Program-made: the position numbers and the translations under genes | Notes under the pieces: model-generated | The model's database searches: none | Told to the model about the DNA's origin: nothing | The model's input: only the letters and a program-made list of their open reading frames with translations | Shown: piece after piece, positions 18,041-27,001 of the stretch | How positions within the stretch are numbered: the stretch's first letter is position 1 | How the letters are laid out: every line of letters begins with the position of its first letter | DNA from: an uncultured SAR86 cluster bacterium | Lineage (GTDB): Bacteria > Pseudomonadota > Gammaproteobacteria > Magnimaribacterales > AG-339-G14 | Reading direction: 5' to 3' | DNA length: 64,000 nt | NCBI GenBank assembly: GCA_902570035.1 | Contig: CACFWO010000005.1 | Span: 1-64,000 of the forward strand

Positions 18041-18952
18041 TCAAACTTCAAAAGGATGAAAAAAAGAATTTGGTACTTTGCTGGTGATTTTCAGATCCTT
18101 CTCTAAAATCTCTAAGCTTGAACAATGTAGATACATTCTTTTCTCCATTTCGCTATTTAAGGTCATTGAGGAATATTTTAAATCTCCTACTATCGGAAAA
18201 CCACTGGCACTGGTATGCACTCTGATTTGATGAGTTCTACCTGTCTCTAAGCTGCATTCTAGTAAAGAAAAGTATTCATTAAATTTAATCAGTTTAAAGT
18301 TTGTTGCTGAATATTTTCCATCTTCAGAAACGATTGTCTTTTTTAAATTTTCGTTCTTATTAACTTTCAATGGCAGTCTAATGTTATTGAGTTTCTTTGG
18401 CCATGAGCCATGAATCAAGCAATGATATTTTTTAGTTATTTGATTTGATCTAATAAACGAATTGTAAAGACGAGTGCTTTGTTTATTCTTTGCTACTATG
18501 ATGCAACCTGATGTTGCTTTATCTAACCTGTGAACAAGTTGAGCGTCTCTATAATCCTTTCCAAAGTTTCTGACAATTTCAATTAATCCGATACTTACTC
18601 TTGAGCCTCCGTGAACGGCTAATTTATGCTTTTTATTAATAACTAATATTTCTCCATCTTCATAAATTACTTGTCCCTTAATTTCCTCTATGAGTCCTTT
18701 TTCTGGAGAACTTAAATTAGATTTTTTAGTCAAGAATAAGGGGGGAATCCTTATTTTATCGCCTATGGAAAGTTTAAAATGAGGTTTTACTCTGGAGCCG
18801 TTTATTCTCACTTCTCCTTTTCTGATAATGGAATAAATTTTTGATTTGGGTAAATCTTTGAATTTTCCTAATAAAAAATTATCTACTCTTTGATTTAAAG
18901 AATTTGCACCTATTTCTTCTAAGGAAACCTTTGTAAAGCTATCTTCTGTCAA
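18041..18952 (-). CDS. rluC: 23S rRNA pseudouridine synthase, RluC-type
   Basis: A 303-residue RluA-family enzyme: an S4 RNA-binding domain at about 15-75 (LGKFKDLPKSKIYSIIRKGEVRING) and a catalytic domain with HRLDKATSGCIIVAKN, whose Asp is the catalytic nucleophile, and GRTHQIRVH near 240. RluC modifies three uridines of 23S rRNA in E. coli. The divergent pairing with rne is the same as in E. coli, which supports RluC over RluD. Confidence 0.9.
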   Translation of the reverse strand: MTEDSFTKVSLEEIGANSLNQRVDNFLLGKFKDLPKSKIYSIIRKGEVRINGSRVKPHFKLSIGDKIRIPPLFLTKKSNLSSPEKGLIEEIKGQVIYEDGEILVINKKHKLAVHGGSRVSIGLIEIVRNFGKDYRDAQLVHRLDKATSGCIIVAKNKQSTRLYNSFIRSNQITKKYHCLIHGSWPKKLNNIRLPLKVNKNENLKKTIVSEDGKYSATNFKLIKFNEYFSLLECSLETGRTHQIRVHTSASGFPIVGDLKYSSMTLNSEMEKRMYLHCSSLEILEKDLKITSKVPNSFFHPFEV

Positions 18953-19008
18953 TTTCTTAAGCGGAATTATTTTTAAATATCCTATTAATGTGGTAGTTTA
19001 GCTTCTTT

Positions 19009-19064
19009 TTTAGGAGATAAAACATAGCAATGTTGTTCTTTATCTTTATTTTTAATCTCCTAAA
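19009..19064 (+). repeat. Inverted repeat in rne leader (stem-loop 1)
   Basis: TTTAGGAGAT and ATCTCCTAAA are perfect reverse complements 36 nt apart. The loop contains a smaller AACAT/ATGTT hairpin. Confidence 0.7.
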
Positions 19065-19113
19065 TACATATATTTTTCAAGGATAAAGAATTTTTTGCAT
19101 GTTAAACAAAAGA

Positions 19114-19213
19114 GTTTTATAAGAACAATTAATATTTTTTCAGGTCAGTAGACGTAAATCCTGAAAATCTCACATTTTTGAAGTCATTGCTGACTTTTAA
19201 TTACTTATAAAAC
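19114..19213 (+). repeat. Nested inverted repeats in rne leader (stem-loop 2)
   Basis: GTTTTATAAG at 19114 pairs with CTTATAAAAC at 19204. Inside, TTTTCAGG (19137) pairs with CCTGAAAA (19160), giving a branched structure that ends 18 nt before the rne start codon. Confidence 0.65.
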
Positions 19214-19231
19214 ATTTTTTTCGAGGTACAT

Positions 19232-21289
19232 ATGAAAAGAATGTTAATTAATGCTACTCAACCAGAAGAGCTTCGCGTTGCCATGACAAGAGGAGATTCC
19301 CTTTATGATTTGGATATTGAAAATATTAATGAGGTTAGAAGGAAGGGAAACATCTACAAAGGCATTGTTACTAGAGTGGAACCAAGTTTAGGGGCTGCTT
19401 TTATAAATTTTGGTGCAGATAGACACGGTTTTCTGCCCTTCAAGGAAGTTGCACCGCAATTTTATCCAAAAGATAAAAAAGGAAGATTATCTATCACCGA
19501 TTGTCTATCAAAAAATCAAGAAATTATTGTTCAAGTTGAAAAAGAAGAACGAGGAAACAAAGGTGCAGCTCTCACTACTTTTGTCAGTTTAGCTGGAAGA
19601 TTTTTGGTTTTAATGCCGAACAACCCAAAAGCTCAGGGCATCTCTAGAAGGTTGAACCCTTCTGAAAGAGACACTTTGAAGCAAAAAGTTTCTGCTCTAA
19701 ATATTCCTGAAGAAATGGGGATAATTGTTAGAACAGCTGGGGAAGGAAAGGAATTAACCGAATTAGAATGGGATTTAGATTATTTACTTAAAGTTTGGGA
19801 TGCAATTTTGGAAGCAAATCTTCAAAAAAATGGCCCTTTCTTAATTTACAAAGAAAGTGATGTGATCATTAGATCTCTCCGGGATTATGTCAGAGAAGAC
19901 GTTGATGAAGTTTGGATAGATACACAGGAAGCGTATGACCAAGCCATAGAGTTTGTAGATAGAGTCATGCCAGAACAATCAAACATCATAAAAAGATATG
20001 AAAACAGTCTGCCTCTTTTCACTCGATATCAAATTGAATCTCAAATAGAGACTGCTTATCAAAGAGAAGTAAAACTTGAGTCAGGTGGATCAATAGTAAT
20101 TGACGATGCAGAAGCCTTAGTTGCAATAGATATAAATTCATCAAAAGCAACTTCAGGCAAAGATATTGAAGAAACTGCAACGCATACTAACCTTGAAGCA
20201 GCGAGAGAAATATCCAGGCAGTTGAGACTCAGAGATATTGGCGGTCTGGTAGTTATTGATTTTATTGACATGATGAATCTCGAAAATAAAAGAAAAGTGG
20301 AGGATGAAATGCGAAATTCTCTCTCAGCGGATAGAGCGAGAGTGCAAATTGGCAGAATTTCAAGATTCGGTCTTCTTGAACTTTCTAGACAAAGACTAAG
20401 ATCTTCTTTGAAAGAAAGATGGACACAAGATATCAATACCCTCTCAACTGCTGTACTAAGATTAATCGAAGAAGAAAGTAGTAAAGATAATACAGGAGAA
20501 GTCAGAGCAATCGTATCGCCATCAATGTCTGCTCTTTTATTGAATGAAAGAAGAATAAGACTTAACGATATCGAAGCAAGAGCTAACTTAAAAGTTACTG
20601 TTATAGCTGATCCCATTCGTCCAGATACGAGATTTGAAGTTGTAAGATTAAAAGATGGGGAAATAATTGAAGAGGAAACAAGTTCTCACATACAAGAACA
20701 ATTAGAGAAAGATTCAATAAGTTCTCCTGTTGCAAGGAAGGAGGAAAAAGCTGCTGTTAATCTGATGCCATCCTCTAGACCTAAAACAGGTTTGATATCT
20801 AAATTGATGAACATCTTTAAAAGTAACAAACCTAAAGGAAAGAAAAAACCAAAAAATGTAAGAAAAAGAAATCCTAGAAAAACTCAAAATAAAAAGCATC
20901 AGCCTAAGCAAGATGCTAGAAGAAATTCTAATCAAAAGAGAAAGCCTTCTAACCAAAAGAAGGACCAGGTTAAATCTAAGGCAACGACGAAGAAAGATTC
21001 AGCAAATGAAGCACCAAGGAGAAAAATATCAAAACCAAAAAAAGATAATACACCTGCTGCAAAAAAAGACTCTGAAGCAAAACTTCAATCTGGTGTAGCA
21101 ATAGGTAAAGTTAAAGAAACTAAAAAAGAATCAAAATCTAAAGTTACTAAGAAAGTTGCTAAACCAGTGAAATTATCTAGACCTAAGAAAGTTGAAGAAT
21201 CCAAAAAGGTTGAAAAAGAAGAATCGGTTGTAGATCAGACGCTACATGCGGGCGATATTAGAGCCTCAAACGATCCAAGAAATAAATAA
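19232..21289 (+). CDS. rne: Ribonuclease E lacking the Zn-link motif
   Basis: A 685-residue endoribonuclease. The N-terminus MKRMLINATQPEELRVA, an S1 domain (about 36-120), the 5' sensor region, and the DNase-I-like catalytic domain match E. coli RNase E. The metal-binding Asp residues fall at 300 (VAIDINSSKAT) and 343 (VVIDFIDM), against 303 and 346 in E. coli. The CPRCSGTG Zn-link expected after SRQRLRSSL is missing and replaced by a short Cys-free linker. Residues ~518-533 (TGLISKLMNIFKSNK) could be the amphipathic membrane anchor. The remaining tail is a lysine-rich RNA-binding region much shorter than the E. coli degradosome scaffold. The enzyme initiates mRNA decay and processes rRNA and tRNA. 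Its 3' end abuts convergent nudC. Confidence 0.95.
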   Translation: MKRMLINATQPEELRVAMTRGDSLYDLDIENINEVRRKGNIYKGIVTRVEPSLGAAFINFGADRHGFLPFKEVAPQFYPKDKKGRLSITDCLSKNQEIIVQVEKEERGNKGAALTTFVSLAGRFLVLMPNNPKAQGISRRLNPSERDTLKQKVSALNIPEEMGIIVRTAGEGKELTELEWDLDYLLKVWDAILEANLQKNGPFLIYKESDVIIRSLRDYVREDVDEVWIDTQEAYDQAIEFVDRVMPEQSNIIKRYENSLPLFTRYQIESQIETAYQREVKLESGGSIVIDDAEALVAIDINSSKATSGKDIEETATHTNLEAAREISRQLRLRDIGGLVVIDFIDMMNLENKRKVEDEMRNSLSADRARVQIGRISRFGLLELSRQRLRSSLKERWTQDINTLSTAVLRLIEEESSKDNTGEVRAIVSPSMSALLLNERRIRLNDIEARANLKVTVIADPIRPDTRFEVVRLKDGEIIEEETSSHIQEQLEKDSISSPVARKEEKAAVNLMPSSRPKTGLISKLMNIFKSNKPKGKKKPKNVRKRNPRKTQNKKHQPKQDARRNSNQKRKPSNQKKDQVKSKATTKKDSANEAPRRKISKPKKDNTPAAKKDSEAKLQSGVAIGKVKETKKESKSKVTKKVAKPVKLSRPKKVEESKKVEKEESVVDQTLHAGDIRASNDPRNK

Positions 21290-21290
21290 T

Positions 21291-22112
21291 CTATTTAAGA
21301 CTATTTAGGTAATGTTGAATTAAATCTCCTGAAATAGATACGCCTGGTGGAGGAGTATTAGGTAAATTATCAACTTCAAACCATTGAGCATCATCTATCT
21401 CATCATTATCTGGAGTTATCTCTCCAGATTTGTATTCAGCAAAATATCCAAGCATTAATTGACCCGGGAAAGGCCAAGACTGACTTTGAAAATATTTAAT
21501 ATTGTGAACCTCAATTCCAACTTCTTCTTTGACTTCTCTTTTTAAGCAGGCTTCGGCACTTTCTCCAGCCTCAATAAAGCCAGCAATAGTGCTGTAGAGA
21601 TTTACTGGAAAATTTTTGTTATGTGCCAATAAAATACTTTTATCTTTATGAATTAAGGTAATAATACATGGAGAAATTTTTGGATATACCAACGGTGAGT
21701 CACAATTTGGGCACTTCAATGCCCTTTCTTTTTTATCAAGTTGTAATTCTGATCCACAAAAACCGCAATATTTATTTGAGTCTGACCAATTAACTATCTG
21801 AAATGCTCTAGAGATGGCTTCGAATAGCTGCATATTCATCACAGAAAATAAAGCTCTTAAATCGGTAAAGGTTGTATCTGGAATCATTGTTTGTTCGTTT
21901 GAGACAGACACAGCATAAAGGGGTGCGTCATCTAAATATCCAATGAAGTGTCTACTTTTTTCTTCTAGACCTGACCATTTCATTTCATCCTCAGTAGCCG
22001 GGCGGACTGAAGATTCTTTTAAAAAGTGTAATAACTTTGAATTAAATACAGGAAAGTACTTTGACTCTTTGGACGTATCATCTATAAAATTAGCCGGCGT
22101 AAAAATATTCAT
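21291..22112 (-). CDS. nudC: NAD(H) pyrophosphatase / NAD-capped RNA hydrolase, Nudix
   Basis: A 273-residue protein with a zinc ribbon (CGFCGSEL and CPNC) and a Nudix box [23 protein letters not shown]. It also has [11 protein letters not shown], the NADH-pyrophosphatase SQPWPFP signature with one change. It hydrolyses NADH to NMNH and AMP, and NudC also removes NAD caps from RNA. There is no Shine-Dalgarno sequence. The start codon is only 11 bp from the divergent nhaB start, so its promoter must lie within or beside nhaB. Confidence 0.92.
   Translation of the reverse strand: MNIFTPANFIDDTSKESKYFPVFNSKLLHFLKESSVRPATEDEMKWSGLEEKSRHFIGYLDDAPLYAVSVSNEQTMIPDTTFTDLRALFSVMNMQLFEAISRAFQIVNWSDSNKYCGFCGSELQLDKKERALKCPNCDSPLVYPKISPCIITLIHKDKSILLAHNKNFPVNLYSTIAGFIEAGESAEACLKREVKEEVGIEVHNIKYFQSQSWPFPGQLMLGYFAEYKSGEITPDNDEIDDAQWFEVDNLPNTPPPGVSISGDLIQHYLNSLK
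22061..22088 (+). promoter_or_regulatory. Candidate nhaB promoter inside nudC
   Basis: TTGACT at 22061-22066 and TATAAA at 22083-22088 are separated by 16 bp and lie 36 bp upstream of the nhaB ATG, within the nudC coding region. This is a close sigma-70-like match where a promoter is needed. Confidence 0.45.
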
Positions 22113-22123
22113 ACAAAAAAACT

Positions 22124-23632
22124 ATGTCCTCAGCAATTTTTAGGAACTTTCTTGGTCATGCTCCTAGTTGGTATAAGCAGACCATTCTAGCCTTTTTAGT
22201 TATAAATCCAATTCTTTACTTTATTTGTATTGCTATGTCCTTACCTGCCGGAACCATTCTAGGCTGGGTTATTCTTGCGGAGTTTATTTTTACACTTGCG
22301 ATGACTTTTAAATGTCACCCCCTTCCTCCAGGAGGGCTGATAGCTCTGCAGGCTGTTATTTTAGGACTCACTACAACCAGTCAGGTTTATTACGAAATTT
22401 CTCTAAACCTTAAAGTAATTCTATTGCTTATGTTCATGGTTGCTGGAATATTTTTCATGAAGGACTTGCTTCTTTTTATTTTTACTAAGCTTTTATTGAA
22501 AGTAAAAAACAAGACAACCGTATCTCTTCTCTTTGTCTTCGCTGCAGCTTTTTTATCAGCTTTTCTTGATGCCCTAACCGTAACAGCTGTTTTGATATCC
22601 GTCGCTGTTGGCTTTTATACTGTCTACCACCAGGCGGCATCAGGAAAAGATTATTTGGATGAGCATGATTTAAACGATGATTCTCATCTAGATGATAATG
22701 AATCGATCAATTTAGAAAAATTTAAACTGTTTCTTTGTAACCTGCTAATGCATGGAGCCGTGGGAACAGCTCTTGGTGGCGTTTGTACTATTGTAGGAGA
22801 GCCACAAAATCTTCTTATTGCATCCATTGCCGAATGGGATTTTATAGAATTTTTTATCAGAATGGCTCCGATTTCAATTCCTGTTTTAATCGCTGGCCTG
22901 TTCACTACATTGTTTTTAGAAAGATTTAAGGTTTTTGGATACGGCGCTCAACTTCCTGAGAGAGTCAGGGATATTCTTCAAGCATTTGATGATGATCAAA
23001 CAGCTAACCTAACGGATCAAGTTAAAGCCAAACTTCTCGTTCAATTAATCGTTGGATTAATCCTCATGTTCTCGCTGGCATTTAGTATTGCTGCTGTTGG
23101 TCTAATAGGTTTAATGATCATCATACTTTTGACTTCATTTACAGGAATCATTGAAGAGAAAGAATTAGGAAAGGCCTTCGAGGAAGCTCTACCTTTCACT
23201 GCCCTACTTGTTGTTTTTTTTGCTGTGGTTGCAGTTATACACGATCAACATTTATTTAAGCCTGTTATTGATTATGTATTTCTTCAAGCCGTGGAACTTC
23301 AGGCACCTCTGTTTTTCATAGTAAATGGAATTTTATCCATGATCAGTGACAATGTTTTTGTTGCTACTATTTATATCAACGAAATTAAAGCTGCCTTAGA
23401 TTCTGGAGAAATTAGCAGAGATCAATTTGATGCGTTAGCTGTTGCAATAAATACCGGTACAAACTTACCAAGTGTTGCTACTCCAAACGGACAAGCAGCC
23501 TTTCTCTTCCTGCTAACATCATCAGTAGCTCCTCTAATTGGTCTCTCTTATTTAAGAATGGTAAAGCTGGCACTACCTTATACAATCGTTTTGAGTACTG
23601 TTGGATTAACAGCAATTTTTTATTACTTTTAA
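22124..23632 (+). CDS. nhaB: Na+/H+ antiporter NhaB
   Basis: A 502-residue polytopic membrane protein. The N-terminal [14 protein letters not shown], the [16 protein letters not shown] block and the [13 protein letters not shown] block are NhaB signatures, and about 10-12 membrane helices are visible. It exports Na+ in exchange for H+ across the inner membrane, typical of marine gammaproteobacteria. Length is normal. It starts a plus-strand operon: dusA begins on the last base of its stop codon. The start lacks a ribosome site. Confidence 0.95.
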   Translation: MSSAIFRNFLGHAPSWYKQTILAFLVINPILYFICIAMSLPAGTILGWVILAEFIFTLAMTFKCHPLPPGGLIALQAVILGLTTTSQVYYEISLNLKVILLLMFMVAGIFFMKDLLLFIFTKLLLKVKNKTTVSLLFVFAAAFLSAFLDALTVTAVLISVAVGFYTVYHQAASGKDYLDEHDLNDDSHLDDNESINLEKFKLFLCNLLMHGAVGTALGGVCTIVGEPQNLLIASIAEWDFIEFFIRMAPISIPVLIAGLFTTLFLERFKVFGYGAQLPERVRDILQAFDDDQTANLTDQVKAKLLVQLIVGLILMFSLAFSIAAVGLIGLMIIILLTSFTGIIEEKELGKAFEEALPFTALLVVFFAVVAVIHDQHLFKPVIDYVFLQAVELQAPLFFIVNGILSMISDNVFVATIYINEIKAALDSGEISRDQFDALAVAINTGTNLPSVATPNGQAAFLFLLTSSVAPLIGLSYLRMVKLALPYTIVLSTVGLTAIFYYF

Positions 23633-24591
23633 TGGATAGAACCTTTTGTGTCGCCCCAATGATGGGAAGAACTGATACGCATTTTAGAAATTTATGTCGG
23701 TTTGCTTCAAAACATGCTGTTTTATTCACAGAGATGGTGCATTCCAATGCCCTTGTGAAAAACAAACGAATAGATAAATACATTCTAAAAACTGATATAG
23801 AAAATCCAGTTGTCTTCCAGCTTGGAGGATGTGAACCAAAGGATCTTGCAGAAGCAACTAAAATAATTAATGAAAACAAATACGATGAAATTAATTTGAA
23901 TGTTGGTTGTCCTAGTCCAAGAGTGAAATCAGGAGGTTTTGGAGCATTTCTCATGTACGAACCAACTAAAGTAAAAGATTGTCTTACTGCTATGACTGCA
24001 TCCTCTGATATTCCAATAACTGCAAAAATTAGATTAGGAGTAGATAATCAAGATATTGAAGAAACTTTAGATTATTTCATTGAAATAATTTTGCAATCTG
24101 GAATAAAAACTATTTATGTACATGCCAGAAAAGGAATGCTTGATGGATTAAATCCAAAAGAAAATAGAAATATTCCACCTCTTAACTACGAAAGAGTCTA
24201 TCGATTAAAAGAAGATTTTCCAGATATTGAAATAATACTTAACGGAGGTTTATCTAACTTTCAAAGAGATAAAGATAGATTAAAAATGGTTGATGGTTTG
24301 ATGTACGGAAGGTATATCTGCGAAAAACCTTATGAATTAACAAAAGTAGATAAAATTTTTTATCAATCAACTAATGAAACTGAAATTGAAACTCTTGTAA
24401 TGATGATGGAAAAATATTTGATAAAAAATCAAGATTTAGGATTTTCAGGCTACTTAGTCAAAAGGCATATGGTGAATTTTTTTAAAGGTTTTAGTTATTC
24501 AAAAAAAATAAGACAAATAATTATGTCGGATAACCTGAACATAGATGAGATAATAAATATACTGAAGAAAAAAGATTTATTGGTTGCATGA
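23632..24591 (+). CDS. dusA: tRNA-dihydrouridine(20/20a) synthase
   Basis: A 319-residue FMN TIM-barrel enzyme. The N-terminus FCVAPMMGRTDTHFR, the NVGCPSPRVKSGGFGAFLM block containing the catalytic Cys (about 97), TAKIRLGVD, and HARKGMLDGLNPKENR are DusA-specific. It reduces U20/U20a in the tRNA D-loop with NADPH. Its ATG overlaps the nhaB stop by one base and its stop overlaps the next ATG (ATGA), so translation is coupled. Confidence 0.95.
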   Translation: MDRTFCVAPMMGRTDTHFRNLCRFASKHAVLFTEMVHSNALVKNKRIDKYILKTDIENPVVFQLGGCEPKDLAEATKIINENKYDEINLNVGCPSPRVKSGGFGAFLMYEPTKVKDCLTAMTASSDIPITAKIRLGVDNQDIEETLDYFIEIILQSGIKTIYVHARKGMLDGLNPKENRNIPPLNYERVYRLKEDFPDIEIILNGGLSNFQRDKDRLKMVDGLMYGRYICEKPYELTKVDKIFYQSTNETEIETLVMMMEKYLIKNQDLGFSGYLVKRHMVNFFKGFSYSKKIRQIIMSDNLNIDEIINILKKKDLLVA

Positions 24592-25025
24592 AATTTTTCA
24601 AAAATTTATTTAAAACAGAAGATTCTGAAGCAGAGAGCAAAGATAACAGTATTCAAAAATCAATTTGCTCTTTAATGATAGAAGTTGCTTATGCTGATAA
24701 TCAACTAGATGAATCTGAATTGAAAGCTATGGCAAATTCTCTGAGTAAATTAGATATCCAACAGGAAGAGATACGAGAAATTGTTGACGAAACTCTTGCA
24801 AAATCTAAGGAATCTATTTCCTTCTATGAACACACAAGAATACTTAACGATCAACTTGATTACGATCAAAAAAAAGACGTTTTAAATTCTGTTTGGTCTA
24901 TAGCTTTCGCAGATGGTCAAATGAATAAACATGAGGAACATCTAATCAGAAGAATTGCTGATCTTTTGTATCTTAATCATAAAGATTTCATAAACTCAAA
25001 ATTGGATCATAAAAATAATGAATAA
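24588..25025 (+). CDS. TerB-like helical protein
   Basis: A 145-residue, mostly helical acidic protein. Two repeats of the TerB/DjlA-N type are visible: EVAYADNQLDESEL at about 31 and IAFADGQMNKHEEHLIRRIADLL at about 100, with the acidic metal-binding pattern of that fold. TerB-like proteins occur in tellurite and stress operons but many have no known role. It overlaps dusA by 4 nt and the next gene by 8 nt, so it is a full member of the nhaB operon. Confidence 0.72.
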   Translation: MKFFKNLFKTEDSEAESKDNSIQKSICSLMIEVAYADNQLDESELKAMANSLSKLDIQQEEIREIVDETLAKSKESISFYEHTRILNDQLDYDQKKDVLNSVWSIAFADGQMNKHEEHLIRRIADLLYLNHKDFINSKLDHKNNE

Positions 25026-26268
25026 AATAAAATCAGAAAGAGTAGGATTAGATTCAAATAAATTGAAATCAATGGATTTATTCTTTAAAGATAAATACCT
25101 CAATACCGGTAAATTAGCAGGCATTCAAACTCTTATATCAAGAAAGGGAAAAATAGTTCACTTTAATTCGATTGGCAAAAGTGACGTTGAAAAATCTAAA
25201 AATATCAAATCAGATACTATTTTTCGTATTTATTCTATGACGAAGCCAATAACTAGTGTTGCTTTGATGCAACTTCATGAGCAAGGATTATTTCAATTAG
25301 CGGATCCAGTAGGTAAGTTCTTACCTGAATTTAAAAATTCTAAAGTTTTTTTGCAAGGATCATTTCCAAATTTTTTAACTACACCAGCAAAAAGAGATAT
25401 GACTGTACGAGACCTTTTATCTCATACATCTGGTCTAACATATGGATTTCATTATCAAACTAATATAGATCATGCTTACCGAAAAGTTTGGGCGGGCTCT
25501 AAAGAAGAAGAATCTGACTTTAATATGCCACCTATGGATTTAAAGACTTTTTCAGAAACCATAGCAAAAATTCCTCTTGAGTTTAGTCCAGGAGATAGAT
25601 GGAATTACAGTGTATCAACTGATATATGTGGGAGACTGATAGAAGTGTTAAGTGGATTGTCTCTTCAAGAATATTTTAAAAAATATATCTTTAAACCTCT
25701 TGAAATGATTGATACAGACTTTTATGTTCCTGCAAATAAACTTAGTAGGTTTGCTGCGTGCTATGAAAGAACACCGAAAACATATCTAAAATTAAATGAC
25801 TCATCTGATAAAAGTAGTAGTTATTCAAAAATGCCTTTATTTCAATCGGGCGGCGGTGGTCTAGTTTCTACATCTAGTGATTATCATAATTTTTGCTTTA
25901 TGCTTTTAAACGGAGGAAAGTTTAAAAATAATAGAATTCTATCTAGAAAAACAATTGAACTTATGACGCTAAATCACTTACCAGAGAACAAAGATATGAT
26001 TTCATTTGGATCAGAAGGTAGTTTTAGTGAAGTGAGATATAAAGGTGTAGGATTTGGATTAGGTTTTGGAGTCAATATAGACGTTCCAGAGACTCAAAAC
26101 TCTGGATCTATAGGAAGCTTTAATTGGGGAGGCGCAGCTAGTACTTTTTTTTGGATTGATCCAAAAGAAGATTTGATTTGCATAATGATGACTCAATTAA
26201 TGCCCTCTGGCTATTATCCAATCCGTGTACAGATGCAATCAATGGTTTACGGTTCATTTATTGATTAG
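25018..26268 (+). CDS. Serine hydrolase, class C beta-lactamase / EstB family
   Basis: A 416-residue penicillin-binding-like hydrolase. The nucleophile Ser is in YSMTKPIT (SxxK), the Tyr in WNYSVS, and LLSHTSGLTYGF is the typical LxxHTSG block. FQSGGGGLVSTSSDY precedes the C-terminal domain. No signal peptide is apparent, so it is more likely a cytoplasmic esterase than a beta-lactamase; substrate is unknown. It is the last gene of the nhaB operon and overlaps convergent mlaA by 4 nt. A paralogue with the same fold is at 34948-36150. Confidence 0.85.
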   Translation: MNKIKSERVGLDSNKLKSMDLFFKDKYLNTGKLAGIQTLISRKGKIVHFNSIGKSDVEKSKNIKSDTIFRIYSMTKPITSVALMQLHEQGLFQLADPVGKFLPEFKNSKVFLQGSFPNFLTTPAKRDMTVRDLLSHTSGLTYGFHYQTNIDHAYRKVWAGSKEEESDFNMPPMDLKTFSETIAKIPLEFSPGDRWNYSVSTDICGRLIEVLSGLSLQEYFKKYIFKPLEMIDTDFYVPANKLSRFAACYERTPKTYLKLNDSSDKSSSYSKMPLFQSGGGGLVSTSSDYHNFCFMLLNGGKFKNNRILSRKTIELMTLNHLPENKDMISFGSEGSFSEVRYKGVGFGLGFGVNIDVPETQNSGSIGSFNWGGAASTFFWIDPKEDLICIMMTQLMPSGYYPIRVQMQSMVYGSFID

Positions 26269-26990
26269 AAATCTTCGAACTCATCATCAAGGTCATCAAA
26301 GTTTATTTCGCCATCTGATATTTCATATTTTCTTCTTTGTAGAAATGCATCTCGATAAAAAATATATTTATCCCCGCTAACGAAATCATCTAAATCCAAA
26401 AGGACAGTAGTTTGATTTAAAATATTGAGACCTGTTAATAAACCAGAATAAGTAGGATGATCTTCTGCAACCGCCAATGGAGATATAACTGAATCTACTC
26501 CTCTAGATAAAGCATCTCTGAGATTAGTGGGACCTAAAAAAGGTAAAACTATGTATGGTCCTGATTCAACGCCCCATTTTCCAAGAGTCTGTCCAAAATC
26601 TTCATTGTTCTTATCAAAACCCATTGGTGTAGCTACATCAAAGAGGCCAAAAATGCCAAACGTAGTATTGAATATAAACCTTCCAAAATCATTTATCGAT
26701 TTAATAAAATTATTCTGCAATATGTTGTTAATACCAGACCTAACATCATCTATGTTTTCAAAAAAATTTGTTACTCGATCTCTTATAAAAGGAGGAGTAG
26801 CTTCAACATAAGCCCCTGTTACTGGCTCTATAAAGTTTTCTATGACCTTCTCATTGAATTCATGAATTTTTCTATTTTGTTCTTCATACGGATCTATAGA
26901 ATCTCTCAACTCAGGAGAAATAGCACATCCTATAAACATTAAGAAAAATGCTAAAATGACACTTAATCTTTTTATATACAGAATTATCAT
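26265..26990 (-). CDS. mlaA: Outer-membrane lipid asymmetry lipoprotein MlaA (VacJ)
   Basis: A 241-residue protein with a lipoprotein signal (LAFFLMFIGC) followed by DPYEEQNRKIHEFNEKV, the MlaA signature. INDFGRFIFNTTFGIFGLFDVA and GVESGPYIVLPFLGPTNLRD are also diagnostic. It removes mislocalised phospholipids from the outer leaflet and passes them to MlaC and MlaFEDB; those genes are not in the window. The start codon is 11 bp from the divergent metG start, without a visible ribosome site. Confidence 0.93.
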   Translation of the reverse strand: MIILYIKRLSVILAFFLMFIGCAISPELRDSIDPYEEQNRKIHEFNEKVIENFIEPVTGAYVEATPPFIRDRVTNFFENIDDVRSGINNILQNNFIKSINDFGRFIFNTTFGIFGLFDVATPMGFDKNNEDFGQTLGKWGVESGPYIVLPFLGPTNLRDALSRGVDSVISPLAVAEDHPTYSGLLTGLNILNQTTVLLDLDDFVSGDKYIFYRDAFLQRRKYEISDGEINFDDLDDEFEDF

Positions 26991-27001
26991 TTCGTAAGCA
27001 T

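Larger units (their letters stand above)
18953..19231 (+). promoter_or_regulatory. Structured rne/rluC divergent leader region
   Basis: This 279-bp gap holds the rne promoter and leader. I see three inverted repeats: a perfect 10-bp pair at 19009-19018/19055-19064, a perfect 10-bp pair at 19114-19123/19204-19213, and nested in it a perfect 8-bp hairpin at 19137-19144/19160-19167. In E. coli the rne 5' UTR is a sensor by which RNase E destabilises its own mRNA; the layout suggests the same role here. A TATTAAT at 18982-18988 could be a -10 box. Confidence 0.6.

Noticed and set aside
20059-20616. 185-residue minus-strand ORF inside rne
   Set aside because: Antisense shadow of the conserved RNase E catalytic domain; low-complexity Ser/Leu-rich translation and no ribosome site.
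23478-23954. 158-residue minus-strand ORF over nhaB/dusA
   Set aside because: Lies opposite two strongly conserved genes and shows no family motif.
25018-26268. True class C beta-lactamase (resistance gene)
   Set aside because: SxxK and Tyr motifs are present, but there is no signal peptide and the context is housekeeping; an esterase of the EstB type is more likely. The same applies to 34948-36150.
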